Shown one piece after another: positions 16,644 to 25,488 of a stretch of 64,000 bases of DNA. Made by a program: the position numbers and the translations under genes. Every line of letters starts with the position of its first letter. Within the stretch, counting starts at the first letter, position 1. Under the pieces are notes generated by a model. That model made no database searches. It had not been told where the DNA came from and saw only the letters and a program-made list of their open reading frames with translations. Source of the stretch: Elusimicrobium minutum (GTDB lineage Bacteria > Elusimicrobiota > Elusimicrobia > Elusimicrobiales > UBA9959). The stretch lies in assembly GCA_020723765.1 (NCBI GenBank), contig DYIF01000003.1, forward strand, positions 1 to 64,000, written 5' to 3'.

Positions 16644-17624
16644 TCAGGGCACCGTCATTATCAAAGTTTTTTCTATTATTACCGTCGCAAAACTAAATAA
16701 AATAGCGGGTATCAAAAACATATTGTAAAGTTCCGATACCTCGGTATTATATTTAACTTCGAATTTTGTTTTTTCAAGCCTGTCTATTTCCGAATATATT
16801 TTTTCAAGTTCTTGAGAAGATGTCGCTCTGTAAAATTTCCCGCCGGTCGTATCGGCGATTTTTTGGAGTTGTTCGTCGTTTAAATCGTCGTCTATTGTTA
16901 TATAGGGTTGCAACGGATTTCCGGTGGCTATTTGTGCCGGCCCTTTGGAGGCGGTGCCTATCGTATAAATTTTAATGTCGAATTCCGAGGTAAGTTTTGC
17001 TGCCGTCAACGGATCTTGAACGGTTCCGGTATTTGAGCGTCCGTCGGTTAAAAGTATCATTATTTTGCTTTTTGCTTTGGATTTTTTGATATGATTTGTG
17101 GCTACCAGTATCGCGTCGCCTATAGCCGTTCCGTCGGATTTGGTCATCCCGGGCTGTATTCTGTCTATAAATCCGTTTACCGCTTCGTGGTCTAAAGTCA
17201 AAGGACAGCTTAAATACGCCACTCCTCCAAACACCACCACCCCGATCCTATCGTTTTTTCTTTTCAATACGAAGTTTTTGGCGTTTAATTTTGCCGCCTC
17301 TATTCTCGAAGGGACTATGTCCATTGCCGTCATAGATAGAGAGGTGTCTATTACAAGCATTATATCTATTCCCTCCGTAGGAGGAATTTCTCCTTTTAAA
17401 ATCTTCTGCGGTCTTGCCAGAGCGGTTATTAATAATAAAAGTATTATAAATCTCGAATAGAAAGGAAAATTTTCGACCAAAAATATTTTTAGGTTATAAA
17501 CCGGATTTATTTCCAAAGGAAAGTTTGTTCTTAAAAATTTGAATTGATAATTTTTGGATACGTAAAAAGCGGCGATAAGAAGAGGTATTACGAGTATAAA
17601 GAAATGAGGATTTTTAAAACTCAT
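16644..17624 (-). CDS. batA: BatA-like VWA membrane protein
   Basis: The 326-residue protein has two membrane helices near the N-terminus (about 10-25 and 55-70), a VWA domain (about 88-290) with MIDAS motif DTSLSMT and TDGRSNTG, and a C-terminal membrane helix. This is the standard BatA plan. It overlaps the preceding gene (ATGA), so translation is probably coupled. In Bacteroides the bat operon contributes to oxygen tolerance, and metal-dependent VWA interactions are thought to hold the complex together. The function here is inferred from synteny. Confidence 0.87.
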   Translation of the reverse strand: MSFKNPHFFILVIPLLIAAFYVSKNYQFKFLRTNFPLEINPVYNLKIFLVENFPFYSRFIILLLLITALARPQKILKGEIPPTEGIDIMLVIDTSLSMTAMDIVPSRIEAAKLNAKNFVLKRKNDRIGVVVFGGVAYLSCPLTLDHEAVNGFIDRIQPGMTKSDGTAIGDAILVATNHIKKSKAKSKIMILLTDGRSNTGTVQDPLTAAKLTSEFDIKIYTIGTASKGPAQIATGNPLQPYITIDDDLNDEQLQKIADTTGGKFYRATSSQELEKIYSEIDRLEKTKFEVKYNTEVSELYNMFLIPAILFSFATVIIEKTLIMTVP

Positions 17625-18529
17625 TTTTTCTCCTCCATAGCTTTGATTCTCTCTTCCTCTTCTTTTCTTTTTTTATCTTGAGACAGTTTTTCCAAATATT
17701 CTACGATTTCTTTTAAAAGCGATAAGTCATCGTTTGCTTTTTGTTCTTTCGGAATATATTTAGCGAATTTGACCATATCGCAGATATCCAGAAGGTCTCT
17801 TATTTTTATCGCCGAATTTATATCCGATATGTTTTTCATTTTTTTGATAATGTCGTTGGTCGTCATTTTTACCGCTTTTATATCATATTCCCCGGAGAGA
17901 TATTCTCTTAATATGTCCGAAATTTCCGAGTAGTACTCTTTGAACATTCCCCGACTTAAGTAGTCTATGGATGCGAGATTCGATATCGCGTCCATCGCTT
18001 TTTGATAAGGAGTTCTAAAGTCGGGTTTTTCGCTTTGAATCTCCAAATTTTCTTTTTTGGTTTTCGATAATTTTTTATACAAGAAATAAAGCAATAGTAT
18101 TATTAATAAGGCGATAAGTATTTTAAGCCATAGAAGAAAAGAAAAATTTTGAACGATATCTTTTATTTCGTCTTTTTCCGAGGGATTATAAAGAGGTTTT
18201 ATTTCCAAACTTATAGGATATGATTTAACGGATGCGTTTTTGTCTTTCAAATATATTTCAAGCGCCGGAAATGTGGATATACCGACGTTGAAGGGAATAA
18301 GGTATATTTCGGCTCCATTTTTTTCTTTTTTTATATTTAAAAATCCGAAATCCGAATCCGATAAAGGTGTTGTAGATATCTCCAAGTTTTCTCCGGGAAT
18401 ATTTTCCACTTCCAATTTTAGCGAAAATTTCTCTCCGAATTTTATTTCTTTCGGTTTGTAAATCTTAACCGCATCCTGGGCGGCTAAGTTAAAAGAAATT
18501 AATAAAATAAAAATTATAAATTTATTCAT
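17621..18529 (-). CDS. Bat-operon membrane protein (BatZ-like position)
   Basis: The 302-residue protein has a signal peptide (1-17), a beta-rich periplasmic domain (about 20-125), one transmembrane helix (about 133-152) and a charged helical cytoplasmic domain ending in a K/E-rich tail. I do not recognise a sharply defined family. Its place between the DUF58 gene and batA is that of BatZ/DUF4381-type proteins in other bat operons. Both ends overlap neighbours by four bases, so it belongs to the operon. Confidence 0.65.
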   Translation of the reverse strand: MNKFIIFILLISFNLAAQDAVKIYKPKEIKFGEKFSLKLEVENIPGENLEISTTPLSDSDFGFLNIKKEKNGAEIYLIPFNVGISTFPALEIYLKDKNASVKSYPISLEIKPLYNPSEKDEIKDIVQNFSFLLWLKILIALLIILLLYFLYKKLSKTKKENLEIQSEKPDFRTPYQKAMDAISNLASIDYLSRGMFKEYYSEISDILREYLSGEYDIKAVKMTTNDIIKKMKNISDINSAIKIRDLLDICDMVKFAKYIPKEQKANDDLSLLKEIVEYLEKLSQDKKRKEEEERIKAMEEKK

Positions 18530-19416
18530 TTTCCTTTTGCTATTTTTATTTTCCTTTTTTTGAAGAAACTTACCACGGTGGAGAATATGTCGGATTCCGT
18601 GTTTATTTCCATAAAATCTATGCTTTGAGAATTAAAAAGTTTCTTTAGATTTTCTCTTTTGGTTTTAAATTCGGCATTATATTTTTCAATCAAATATTTG
18701 TCCGATAAATCCACATAACCTCTTTCGTTTTTTTCTAAGTTTATATAAGAAACTAACGCGGGATGTGTCGTAAGATTTAACTCCATTTTATCGTTTATTA
18801 TAACTGGAATCAAATCGTGTTTTTGTTCCGTTATTTTTACCGCCTTTTCAAAACCGTTATCCATAAAATCCGATATGAATATTATTACCGCTTTTCTTTT
18901 TAATATATGATTTATATTTTTAAGCGCTTCGGATATGTTTGTTCCAGTAGATTTTGGGGAATAGGCTATCATCTCTCTTATTATTCTTAATATGTGGTTT
19001 TTCCCTTTTTTTGGCGGTATGTAGAGTTCGGTGGAATCGGAAAAAAGATAAAGACCGGTTTTGTCCCCGGTTTTTAAAGCGGCAAACATAAAAAGCGCGG
19101 CAAGCTCCGCGGATAATTCGTTTTTCATTTTGTTTTTGGTTCCGAATATGTGAGAGCCCGAAACGTCGCAGGCGACCATAACGGTAAGCTCTCTTTCTTC
19201 GTTAAATTTCTTTACATACGGCTTTGAAGTTCTTGCCGTGATATTCCAATCTATCGTTCTTACGTCGTCTCCTACCACATACTCCCTTACCTCGGCGAAC
19301 TCCATTCCTTTTCCTTTAAACACGCTTAAATACTGTCCTTGAAAGCTTTCGCTTACAAGCTTTCCAGTTTTTATTTCTATGTCTCTTACTTTTTTGATTA
19401 TTTCGTAAGTATTCAT
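18526..19416 (-). CDS. DUF58 domain protein of the MoxR/Bat operon
   Basis: This soluble protein has the DUF58 signature VREYVVGDDVRTIDWNITAR near residues 40-60 and a VWA-like domain with MIDAS-type ACDVSGS. DUF58 proteins almost always accompany MoxR AAA+ ATPases and are thought to link the ATPase to the membrane VWA proteins. I chose ATG 19416, just after the moxR stop; an in-frame ATG at 19431 overlaps moxR and adds five residues. Neither has a clear ribosome binding site, so translational coupling is likely. Confidence 0.88.
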   Translation of the reverse strand: MNTYEIIKKVRDIEIKTGKLVSESFQGQYLSVFKGKGMEFAEVREYVVGDDVRTIDWNITARTSKPYVKKFNEERELTVMVACDVSGSHIFGTKNKMKNELSAELAALFMFAALKTGDKTGLYLFSDSTELYIPPKKGKNHILRIIREMIAYSPKSTGTNISEALKNINHILKRKAVIIFISDFMDNGFEKAVKITEQKHDLIPVIINDKMELNLTTHPALVSYINLEKNERGYVDLSDKYLIEKYNAEFKTKRENLKKLFNSQSIDFMEINTESDIFSTVVSFFKKRKIKIAKGK

Positions 19417-19420
19417 TTTA

Positions 19421-20413
19421 TTAAGGCACATCTATAGTTTCAAAAATGGTTTTTATTACGGTTTCGCTTGTTATCTCTTCGGCTTCAGCTTCGTAACTCA
19501 ACATTATTCTGTGTCTCAATACATCGAATCCCACGGCTTTTATGTCCTGAGGAGTTATATAAGCTCTTTGTTGTATGAAAGCGTAGGCTTTTGCCGCTTG
19601 AATTAAAAATATGGTGGCTCTTGGGCTAGCGCCGTATCTTATCCAATTTTTTATAGATTCCAATTTGTATTTTTCCGGAAACCTCGTGGCGTTTACTATA
19701 TCCACCACATAAGATTTTATTTTGTCGTCTACATAAATCATATTTACCAGGTTCCTTGCGGAAACTATTTTGGATATTTCTATTATCTGATTGGGCCTTG
19801 GAATGCTTCCGGTCGTTATTATGTCTATGATTTTAACCTCTTCTTCTTTTGAGGGATATGTTATGTTTACCTTCAACATAAATCTGTCTACCTGAGCCTC
19901 CGGTAGCGGATACGTACCTTCCTGTTCTATCGGATTTTGAGTGGCCATTACGAGGAAAGGATCTGGCAGTTTATAAGTGGAGTCTCCTATGGTTACCTGT
20001 CTTTCCTGCATAGCTTCTAACAATGCGCTTTGAACCTTTGCCGGAGCTCTGTTTATTTCGTCCGCAAGTATTATATTTGCGAATATCGGACCTTTTTTAA
20101 TCATGAAGTTTCCGCTTCCCTGATGATATATTAAAGTTCCTGTGATGTCCGCGGGAAGCAGGTCCGGAGTAAACTGTATCCTCTGATACTGAGCTTTTAT
20201 CGTATCGGATAGCGTTTTTATGGTGGTGGTTTTCGCAAGTCCCGGAAGTCCTTCTACAAGGACATGCCCGTTGGCTAAAAGCGCAACTATCAAAGAATTA
20301 ACGAGTTCTTCTTGTCCCGAAATTACTTTGGCTATTTCTCTTTTTACGTCCGCTATAAATACGGCTTCTTCTTTTACCTTTTCGCTTAACTTAGATATTT
20401 CCATGTTTTCCAT
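19421..20413 (-). CDS. MoxR-family AAA+ ATPase
   Basis: The 330-residue AAA+ ATPase has Walker A GLPGLAKT (55-62), Walker B ILADEINRAP (about 115), sensor 1 ATQNPIEQEGTYPLPEAQ and a C-terminal lid domain. MoxR ATPases are chaperone-like enzymes that act with VWA-domain proteins, here DUF58, BatA and BatB/C downstream. A good ribosome binding site (AAGGAG, 7-base spacing) supports the start. About 75 bases separate it from the upstream RDD gene, the largest gap nearby, so the bat operon may have its own promoter there, though no clear one was seen. Confidence 0.93.
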   Translation of the reverse strand: MENMEISKLSEKVKEEAVFIADVKREIAKVISGQEELVNSLIVALLANGHVLVEGLPGLAKTTTIKTLSDTIKAQYQRIQFTPDLLPADITGTLIYHQGSGNFMIKKGPIFANIILADEINRAPAKVQSALLEAMQERQVTIGDSTYKLPDPFLVMATQNPIEQEGTYPLPEAQVDRFMLKVNITYPSKEEEVKIIDIITTGSIPRPNQIIEISKIVSARNLVNMIYVDDKIKSYVVDIVNATRFPEKYKLESIKNWIRYGASPRATIFLIQAAKAYAFIQQRAYITPQDIKAVGFDVLRHRIMLSYEAEAEEITSETVIKTIFETIDVP

Positions 20414-20489
20414 AAAGTTCTCCTTGGATATGATGAAAATGAAAAAGATTCATATATAATATTTTACAATATTGGTATGTGCCGATTAT

Positions 20490-21350
20490 TTATTGTTCTT
20501 GAATCTGGAGATTGGATATTTCAACCCGAGTTTTTCTCCAGTTTTTAGCTTTTGCGGTTATGACATAAGTTTTACCGTCGCTTGCCATTTCAAGAGAACC
20601 CTCCGCAAGGGTTTTCGAAAGCTCATATCTTACCGCCTTTATGTCTCCAGTAAGTTCGGCTAATTTCTTTATGTCGTTTGTGTAAAAACCGTATTTTCTG
20701 TAATGTATTTCTTGAAGTTTCGCAAGCTTCGCCAGAGTTCTTCTCGCCTCGTTTATTTGTTTTTTTTCGGAAGGGGTTACTTGAAGAACCGTTCTATTGG
20801 CCCATCCCGCCACAAAAAACGCCATAAGTCCCCAGGATAAAACGAGTATGGCACCTTCGGTAAAAGGAGATTTTTCTCTGGTTCTTATCACTCTCGAGGA
20901 TGCTAATAGATCGTGCAAAGAAATTCTATTTTTATTGGTTAAAGCTGCGATATAGCCTAAGTTTAAAGTAAAAGAGCTTATGAAGTATCCTATTACTCTT
21001 ATAAAAGCTTTTATAATCGATAAATTTTCGCCGTTTTTGGAAACTACTCTTATTCCCAACAGTTTTTTACCCAAAGTGACTCTTCCGCCGGAAGTAAAAA
21101 TTACTTCGTAGATTATAAATAAAGCTATCCAAGCCCATTTCCATTTGGACGCCAAAGAATCGGAATATATTAAGTAATTGTTTTTTATTAAAAAAGTAAG
21201 GCTATAGTAGTTTAAAAATACGAAAGGCAGAGTGTCTATAAGGTATGCCAGAAACCTCTCGTTAAACCCGGCTATTCGATAAGTTTCTTCTTCCTTCGTC
21301 GCCTCTTCTTTTTTAATATCGTTTAAGTCGAGGTTTATCTCTCCGTTCAT
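20490..21350 (-). CDS. RDD-family membrane protein with pilin-like C-terminal segment
   Basis: The 286-residue protein has an RDD domain (about 25-165): R(F)LAYLID near residue 32, GRVTLGKKLLGIRVV near 100, and SLHDLLASSRVI near 145. Three or four membrane helices are expected. A further helix (about 168-185) is followed by a soluble tail resembling the globular part of type IV pilin-like proteins (LAKLQEIHYRKYGFYTNDI). RDD proteins are often transporters or membrane scaffolds of unknown function. The fused tail is unusual. A strong AAGGGGG site fixes the start. Confidence 0.75.
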   Translation of the reverse strand: MNGEINLDLNDIKKEEATKEEETYRIAGFNERFLAYLIDTLPFVFLNYYSLTFLIKNNYLIYSDSLASKWKWAWIALFIIYEVIFTSGGRVTLGKKLLGIRVVSKNGENLSIIKAFIRVIGYFISSFTLNLGYIAALTNKNRISLHDLLASSRVIRTREKSPFTEGAILVLSWGLMAFFVAGWANRTVLQVTPSEKKQINEARRTLAKLAKLQEIHYRKYGFYTNDIKKLAELTGDIKAVRYELSKTLAEGSLEMASDGKTYVITAKAKNWRKTRVEISNLQIQEQ

Positions 21351-21374
21351 AAAAAAACCCCCTTAAGCGGACGT

Positions 21375-21803
21375 TTATCTGTTATCCTGCTTAATCTGGC
21401 ATTTGATGCAGTATCTTGTGTAAGGAAGAGCCTTTAGTCTTTTCGGTTCTATCGGATTTTTACACAGGTCGCATGTTCCGTATGTTTTATTTTCTATTTT
21501 CTTTAAAGCCACTTCTATGTCTTTCAATATGTTTTTTTCGTTGGACGAAAGGTCGAAAGTTATCTCTTTTTCTATGGTTTGCGTCACATCGTCGATTTCG
21601 TCTCCTATATCTTTTGTGTTTTCGTAAGTAATCTGGCTTTTTATGTCCGAGGTTATCTCTTCCTTCATTTTTAGCAATATTTCCTTAGCTTCTTTAAAAT
21701 TGTCGGATATTTTTAACGAAGGTTGTTTTTTGTTTTTGGCCGTTTTTTTAATAACCTTAACTCTTTGTTTTTTTTCTTTTTTGTTTGTTTTTTTGGATTT
21801 CAT
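21375..21803 (-). CDS. TraR/DksA-type zinc-finger protein
   Basis: The 142-residue protein starts with a lysine-rich segment (1-30), then a helical coiled-coil region, and ends in a C4 zinc finger, CDLCKNPIEPKRLKALPY followed by RYCIKC. That is the pattern of the DksA/TraR family. Coiled-coil members reach into the RNA polymerase secondary channel and modulate initiation with ppGpp. The acidic coiled-coil tip of true DksA is plausible here (IGDEIDDVTQ) but not certain. The basic N-terminal extension is unusual. Good ribosome binding site GGGAGA. Confidence 0.82.
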   Translation of the reverse strand: MKSKKTNKKEKKQRVKVIKKTAKNKKQPSLKISDNFKEAKEILLKMKEEITSDIKSQITYENTKDIGDEIDDVTQTIEKEITFDLSSNEKNILKDIEVALKKIENKTYGTCDLCKNPIEPKRLKALPYTRYCIKCQIKQDNR

Positions 21804-21822
21804 ACTCTCTCCCTTTCGCTTT

Positions 21823-22779
21823 TTAGTATCTGGATGTTGAGAAAAAAACCGGCTTTTTCTCCGTTATTATTTTTTTATTTTTTTCTATTTCTCTCTTCAT
21901 ATATAGCGGTATGTTAAACAAGTTTTTCATTACGTTTAAATCTATTAGTCCGTTCTTTTTGGAAAATCCTTTTTCCAATTTTTTTCTTATCTCGTTTTCG
22001 GAAACTTTGAATATGTCGTAATCGGAAGCTATTATATAGCTCCATGGCATATCGTAACTTGGTATGAAAAACGAGTATGAAGCCACATATTTAAAAACTT
22101 TCGATAAAGTGTGATATAACGCCGGATGGAGTTCTAACTGAAGCATATGTCCTGGGCCAGCTTGCATGGCGAATATCCCATCCTTGTTAAGCTTGGTTTT
22201 TAATATTTTATAAAACTCCATCGTATATAATTTATAAGCCGGTCCGCCTTCTATCGGGCTTGGAAGATCGGAATATATTACGTCGAATTTAAGTTTTGTC
22301 TTTTCTATAAATTTTCTCGCGTCCTGGATCAAAAGAGTGGATCTTTTGTCTTCAAAAGATCCTTTATGCCAGCTTTCTAAATATTTTTTCGCAAATTTTA
22401 TTATGTTATGGTCTATGTCGACCATTACGGCGTGTTTTGCGTTTTTATAAGAGAGAATTTCTCTTAATGTCGCCCCTTCTCCTCCTCCTAAAATCGCGAA
22501 TGTTTTGGGGTCTTTATGCAGTAATACGGAAGGGAGAACCAGGGCCTCGTGATATATAAACTCGTCCAATTCGCTCGATTGAGTTTCTCTGTCTATTATT
22601 AAAACTTTTCCGAAAGAATAAGTTTCCACCAGAGTGGCCGTTTGAAATTCGGTCTTATAGGATTCTATATATTTTTTTATTTGATGAGCGTGAAACTCGC
22701 CTTTTGTAAAATACTCTACAAACCATTCTCCTTTGGGAAAATTTTCGGAGTCGGTTTTTATCCATTTCGGCTTAATCAT
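21823..22779 (-). CDS. speE: Spermidine synthase (aminopropyltransferase)
   Basis: The 318-residue enzyme transfers an aminopropyl group from decarboxylated S-adenosylmethionine to putrescine. Motifs present are the SAM-binding GGGEGATLRE (about 109-118), the DIDHNIIKFAKK acidic strand, the catalytic region YSDLPSP and GPAYKLYTMEFY. It overlaps speD, which supplies the aminopropyl donor, by eight bases. It is slightly longer than typical SpeE, with a lysine-rich C-terminus. A thermospermine or agmatine aminopropyltransferase cannot be excluded, because substrate choice is not readable from sequence. Confidence 0.9.
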   Translation of the reverse strand: MIKPKWIKTDSENFPKGEWFVEYFTKGEFHAHQIKKYIESYKTEFQTATLVETYSFGKVLIIDRETQSSELDEFIYHEALVLPSVLLHKDPKTFAILGGGEGATLREILSYKNAKHAVMVDIDHNIIKFAKKYLESWHKGSFEDKRSTLLIQDARKFIEKTKLKFDVIYSDLPSPIEGGPAYKLYTMEFYKILKTKLNKDGIFAMQAGPGHMLQLELHPALYHTLSKVFKYVASYSFFIPSYDMPWSYIIASDYDIFKVSENEIRKKLEKGFSKKNGLIDLNVMKNLFNIPLYMKREIEKNKKIITEKKPVFFSTSRY

Positions 22780-23128
22780 CCAATAAAACTCCTCTTTGCA
22801 TTTTCATTACGCTAAAATATTTCGCTTTTAATTTTTTCTTTATTATTTTAAACGATTTCCATGGGTCTGAGTGATCCCCGCACGTAAAAAAATCTACCGA
22901 AGCGAATTTATGCTCCGGCCAGGTATGAATTGAAAGATGCGATTCCGCGACAACTATTACTCCGGATACCCCGTATGGGTTGAATTTGTGAAATATGGAG
23001 TCTATTACGGTGGTGTTCGCTTCTTTCGCGCAGGTCATCATCGTTTCCTGTATGTAATCCACGTTCGATAATAATTTCGAGTCGCATCCGTATAACTCTA
23101 CGATAAGATGTTTTCCAAGAGCCTTCAT
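22772..23128 (-). CDS. speD: S-adenosylmethionine decarboxylase proenzyme (SpeH type)
   Basis: This 118-residue prokaryotic class 1B enzyme decarboxylates SAM to feed spermidine synthesis. The chain is cleaved between E62 and S63 (AESHLSIHT), which turns the serine into a pyruvoyl cofactor. H68 and C83, the other catalytic residues, are at their canonical positions. It is the first gene of the long minus-strand run; the 97-base region upstream is shared with the divergent amidotransferase gene. No clear ribosome binding site is visible. Confidence 0.95.
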   Translation of the reverse strand: MKALGKHLIVELYGCDSKLLSNVDYIQETMMTCAKEANTTVIDSIFHKFNPYGVSGVIVVAESHLSIHTWPEHKFASVDFFTCGDHSDPWKSFKIIKKKLKAKYFSVMKMQRGVLLDD

Positions 23129-23225
23129 ATCTTATTATTTTATCATAATTTTATTATTTTTTTGTTTAGATTTTGCATATTCCCCTCATTTGCCTTGACC
23201 GATATAATTTTGCTAAACTTATAAT

Positions 23226-24053
23226 ATGTGCAGAATGATAGCTTTGATATCCGAAAAAAAATTATCTCCGCTCGATATTAGGTATCATTTATATTCGGCC
23301 GATAAATCTTTGGTAAAACAAGCCGATTACGATTTAAAAAGGTTGCAAAGAGACGGTTGGGGCGTAGGATATTACGATGAAAAATCTAAGCCCGTTGTTT
23401 TAAAAACGCCCAATCCCATTTACGAAGAGAAAAAAAAGGTTGAAGATATTTTCGGTAAGATAAACTCCGGGGTTTTTATAGCTCATGTAAGGTACGCTTC
23501 AAATCCTAAAAACCTGGATAAAAACAAATTAATAGGACTTCGAAATACTCAGCCTTTTTCTTACTCTAACTTTATATTTTCTCATAACGGAACTCTTTCC
23601 ATAGTCGATGAGATTTTTTTGAATTTAGGCAAGTATTCCAAATATGTCGAAGGCGTTAACGATAGCGAAGTGCTTTTTTGGAACTTTATAAAGCATATGG
23701 ACGCCTACGGCAAAGCTTCGACTGCTCTTGAGATGATGAGAGACGAGATAAAAACCGTATGGATATCCGTTAAGAAAAAATATTCTTTTAAAAGTCCATA
23801 TAATGGTTTGAATATTTTCGTTTCGGATTCGAAGTCGTTATTCGTATTATGCGATTTTAAGACGGAAGAAGAAAAATATTCTATTATGACGAAGGGATGG
23901 GAGTACGGAAGTTTCGCTTATAGAAAAGAAAAAGATTTTTTTATAGTATCGAGCGAACCTACCGACGGCGGAAACTGGAACAAAATGCCTCAATCTTCGG
24001 TAATGGTCGTAGGATCCGACCTAAATTTTAAAATTAATACCCTGGAGGGGTAA
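23226..24053 (+). CDS. Class II glutamine amidotransferase
   Basis: The 275-residue protein is an N-terminal nucleophile (Ntn) amidotransferase: after removal of Met1, C2 is the nucleophile (MCRMIAL). RDGWGVGYY, AHVRYAS and FSHNGTL are the glutamine-site motifs of the YafJ/EgtC-like group. No synthase domain follows, so the acceptor of the ammonia is unknown. The obligatory Cys2 fixes the start at 23226, although no ribosome binding site is seen. It overlaps the HEAT gene by one base (TAATG), so the two are probably cotranslated. Confidence 0.88.
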   Translation: MCRMIALISEKKLSPLDIRYHLYSADKSLVKQADYDLKRLQRDGWGVGYYDEKSKPVVLKTPNPIYEEKKKVEDIFGKINSGVFIAHVRYASNPKNLDKNKLIGLRNTQPFSYSNFIFSHNGTLSIVDEIFLNLGKYSKYVEGVNDSEVLFWNFIKHMDAYGKASTALEMMRDEIKTVWISVKKKYSFKSPYNGLNIFVSDSKSLFVLCDFKTEEEKYSIMTKGWEYGSFAYRKEKDFFIVSSEPTDGGNWNKMPQSSVMVVGSDLNFKINTLEG

Positions 24054-24679
24054 TGTTTAGAGGTTTTATCATTTTATTGATTTTTATAGGCGCGATATAT
24101 CTTTTCATGAACAAAAAGAAACAGGAAGTCATAGAAAAGCAAAAATTGGAAGAAATAAAAAAACAGGAGATTAAAGAAATAGATCCCACTCTTCCCGAAG
24201 ATATTAAAAGCGATTATATGTTGAATTTTTCCAAAAATACCATCGAGACTTTAAAAAATTTGGTATCGGATACCAATGAGAATATCAGGTTTTCGGCTAT
24301 AGAGCTTTTATGGCAGTTAAAAGATAAAGATATACCGAAAATAATAAAAAAGAGTTTCGATAACGAAACAGAGTCTTCCGTCAAGATAAAGATAATCGAT
24401 ATGCTTTCGAAAGAAAAGACCAAACTTTCGTTGCACTTAATAGCTTACGCACTAAAAAATTACGATAAGGATACCAAGGTGAAAGCCTGCGAGGTGTTAG
24501 GCGATTTCGTAGACAAAGAAACGATAGATTTATTGACTCCCGCGCTTAAAGATTACGACGAAGAAGTAAAATCCAAGGCGATGGATTCGATAAAAAAAGT
24601 CAGAAAACTTATAGAACAGCATAGAGAACATAAACTTAAAGAGATATTCGAACCCAAACCCATATTTAAAGTCGAATAG
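24053..24679 (+). CDS. Membrane-anchored HEAT-repeat protein
   Basis: The 208-residue protein has an N-terminal membrane helix (about 4-18), a charged helical linker and three or four HEAT-like helical repeats over about 55-195 (for example NIRFSAIELLWQLKD and KVKACEVLGDFVD). HEAT repeats form protein-binding solenoids, so it probably scaffolds something at the inner face of the membrane. A specific function cannot be given. Ribosome binding site GGAGGGG lies at the end of the amidotransferase gene. Confidence 0.75.
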   Translation: MFRGFIILLIFIGAIYLFMNKKKQEVIEKQKLEEIKKQEIKEIDPTLPEDIKSDYMLNFSKNTIETLKNLVSDTNENIRFSAIELLWQLKDKDIPKIIKKSFDNETESSVKIKIIDMLSKEKTKLSLHLIAYALKNYDKDTKVKACEVLGDFVDKETIDLLTPALKDYDEEVKSKAMDSIKKVRKLIEQHREHKLKEIFEPKPIFKVE

Positions 24680-24693
24680 TATCCTTTCCTCGT

Positions 24694-25488
24694 ATGAAAA
24701 TAAATTCCAAAGTCATATGCGGAATTCTTAACGTTACTCCCGATTCTTTTTCGGACGGCGGACTTTATTTAGAAAAAGAAAAAGCGGTGAGTAGAGCGGT
24801 TTTGATGGCGGAAGAAGGAGCGAAATGGATAGACATAGGGGGCCAATCCTCAAGACCTTTTTCAAACCCGATATCCGCCTCGGAAGAGATGAATAGAGTT
24901 ATTCCTGTTTTAACGGAAGTAAGAAGAAAACTTCAAAATGTCGTTATTTCGATAGATACGTATTATCCGGAGGTCGCCATAGAGGCGGTAAAAGCCGGAG
25001 CGGATGTAATAAACGACATAACCGGGCTTAGAGACGAGAATATGATCGAAGTAGTATTGCGATATAAAAAACCTGTCGTTATAATGCATATGAAAGGAAC
25101 CCCTTCGGATATGCAAAAAGAGCCTTTTTACGAAGATGTTGTCGATGAGATAAAAAATTTTTTTAATGAAAAGATAAAAACGCTTAATAAATACGGTTAC
25201 GACGATATTATTTTGGATCCAGGAATAGGTTTCGGTAAGAATTTGGAACATAATATAGAAATAATAAAAAATATGAAGATTTTTAAATCATTGGGCTATC
25301 CCATAATGTTCGGTCCTTCAAGGAAATCTTTCATAGGAGCGATATCGGGAGAAAAAAAACCCGAGAAAAGAGTATCGGGGACTGTATCCGCCTGCCTTTA
25401 TTGCTACGAGTTTGTAGATATTTTTAGAGTTCACGACGTTTATGAAATAAACCAAGCTTTTTCGGTTTTTGAAAAACTTTTAAAATGA
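24694..25488 (+). CDS. folP: Dihydropteroate synthase
   Basis: FolP condenses 6-hydroxymethyl-dihydropterin diphosphate with p-aminobenzoate. The 264-residue TIM barrel has GILNVTPDSFSDGG (9-22), DIGGQSSRP (about 48-56), the DVINDITG motif near residue 108, and FGPSRKSFIG. All are canonical. Its stop overlaps the start of the folK-folC fusion (ATGA), so three consecutive folate steps are on one transcript. folE lies about 9 kb away on the opposite strand. Confidence 0.96.
   Translation: MKINSKVICGILNVTPDSFSDGGLYLEKEKAVSRAVLMAEEGAKWIDIGGQSSRPFSNPISASEEMNRVIPVLTEVRRKLQNVVISIDTYYPEVAIEAVKAGADVINDITGLRDENMIEVVLRYKKPVVIMHMKGTPSDMQKEPFYEDVVDEIKNFFNEKIKTLNKYGYDDIILDPGIGFGKNLEHNIEIIKNMKIFKSLGYPIMFGPSRKSFIGAISGEKKPEKRVSGTVSACLYCYEFVDIFRVHDVYEINQAFSVFEKLLK

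Noticed and set aside
23195-23225. Promoter TTGACC with TATAAT at 23220-23225 for the amidotransferase
   Set aside because: The spacer is 19 bases and the -10 would abut the ATG, so transcription would begin inside the coding sequence.
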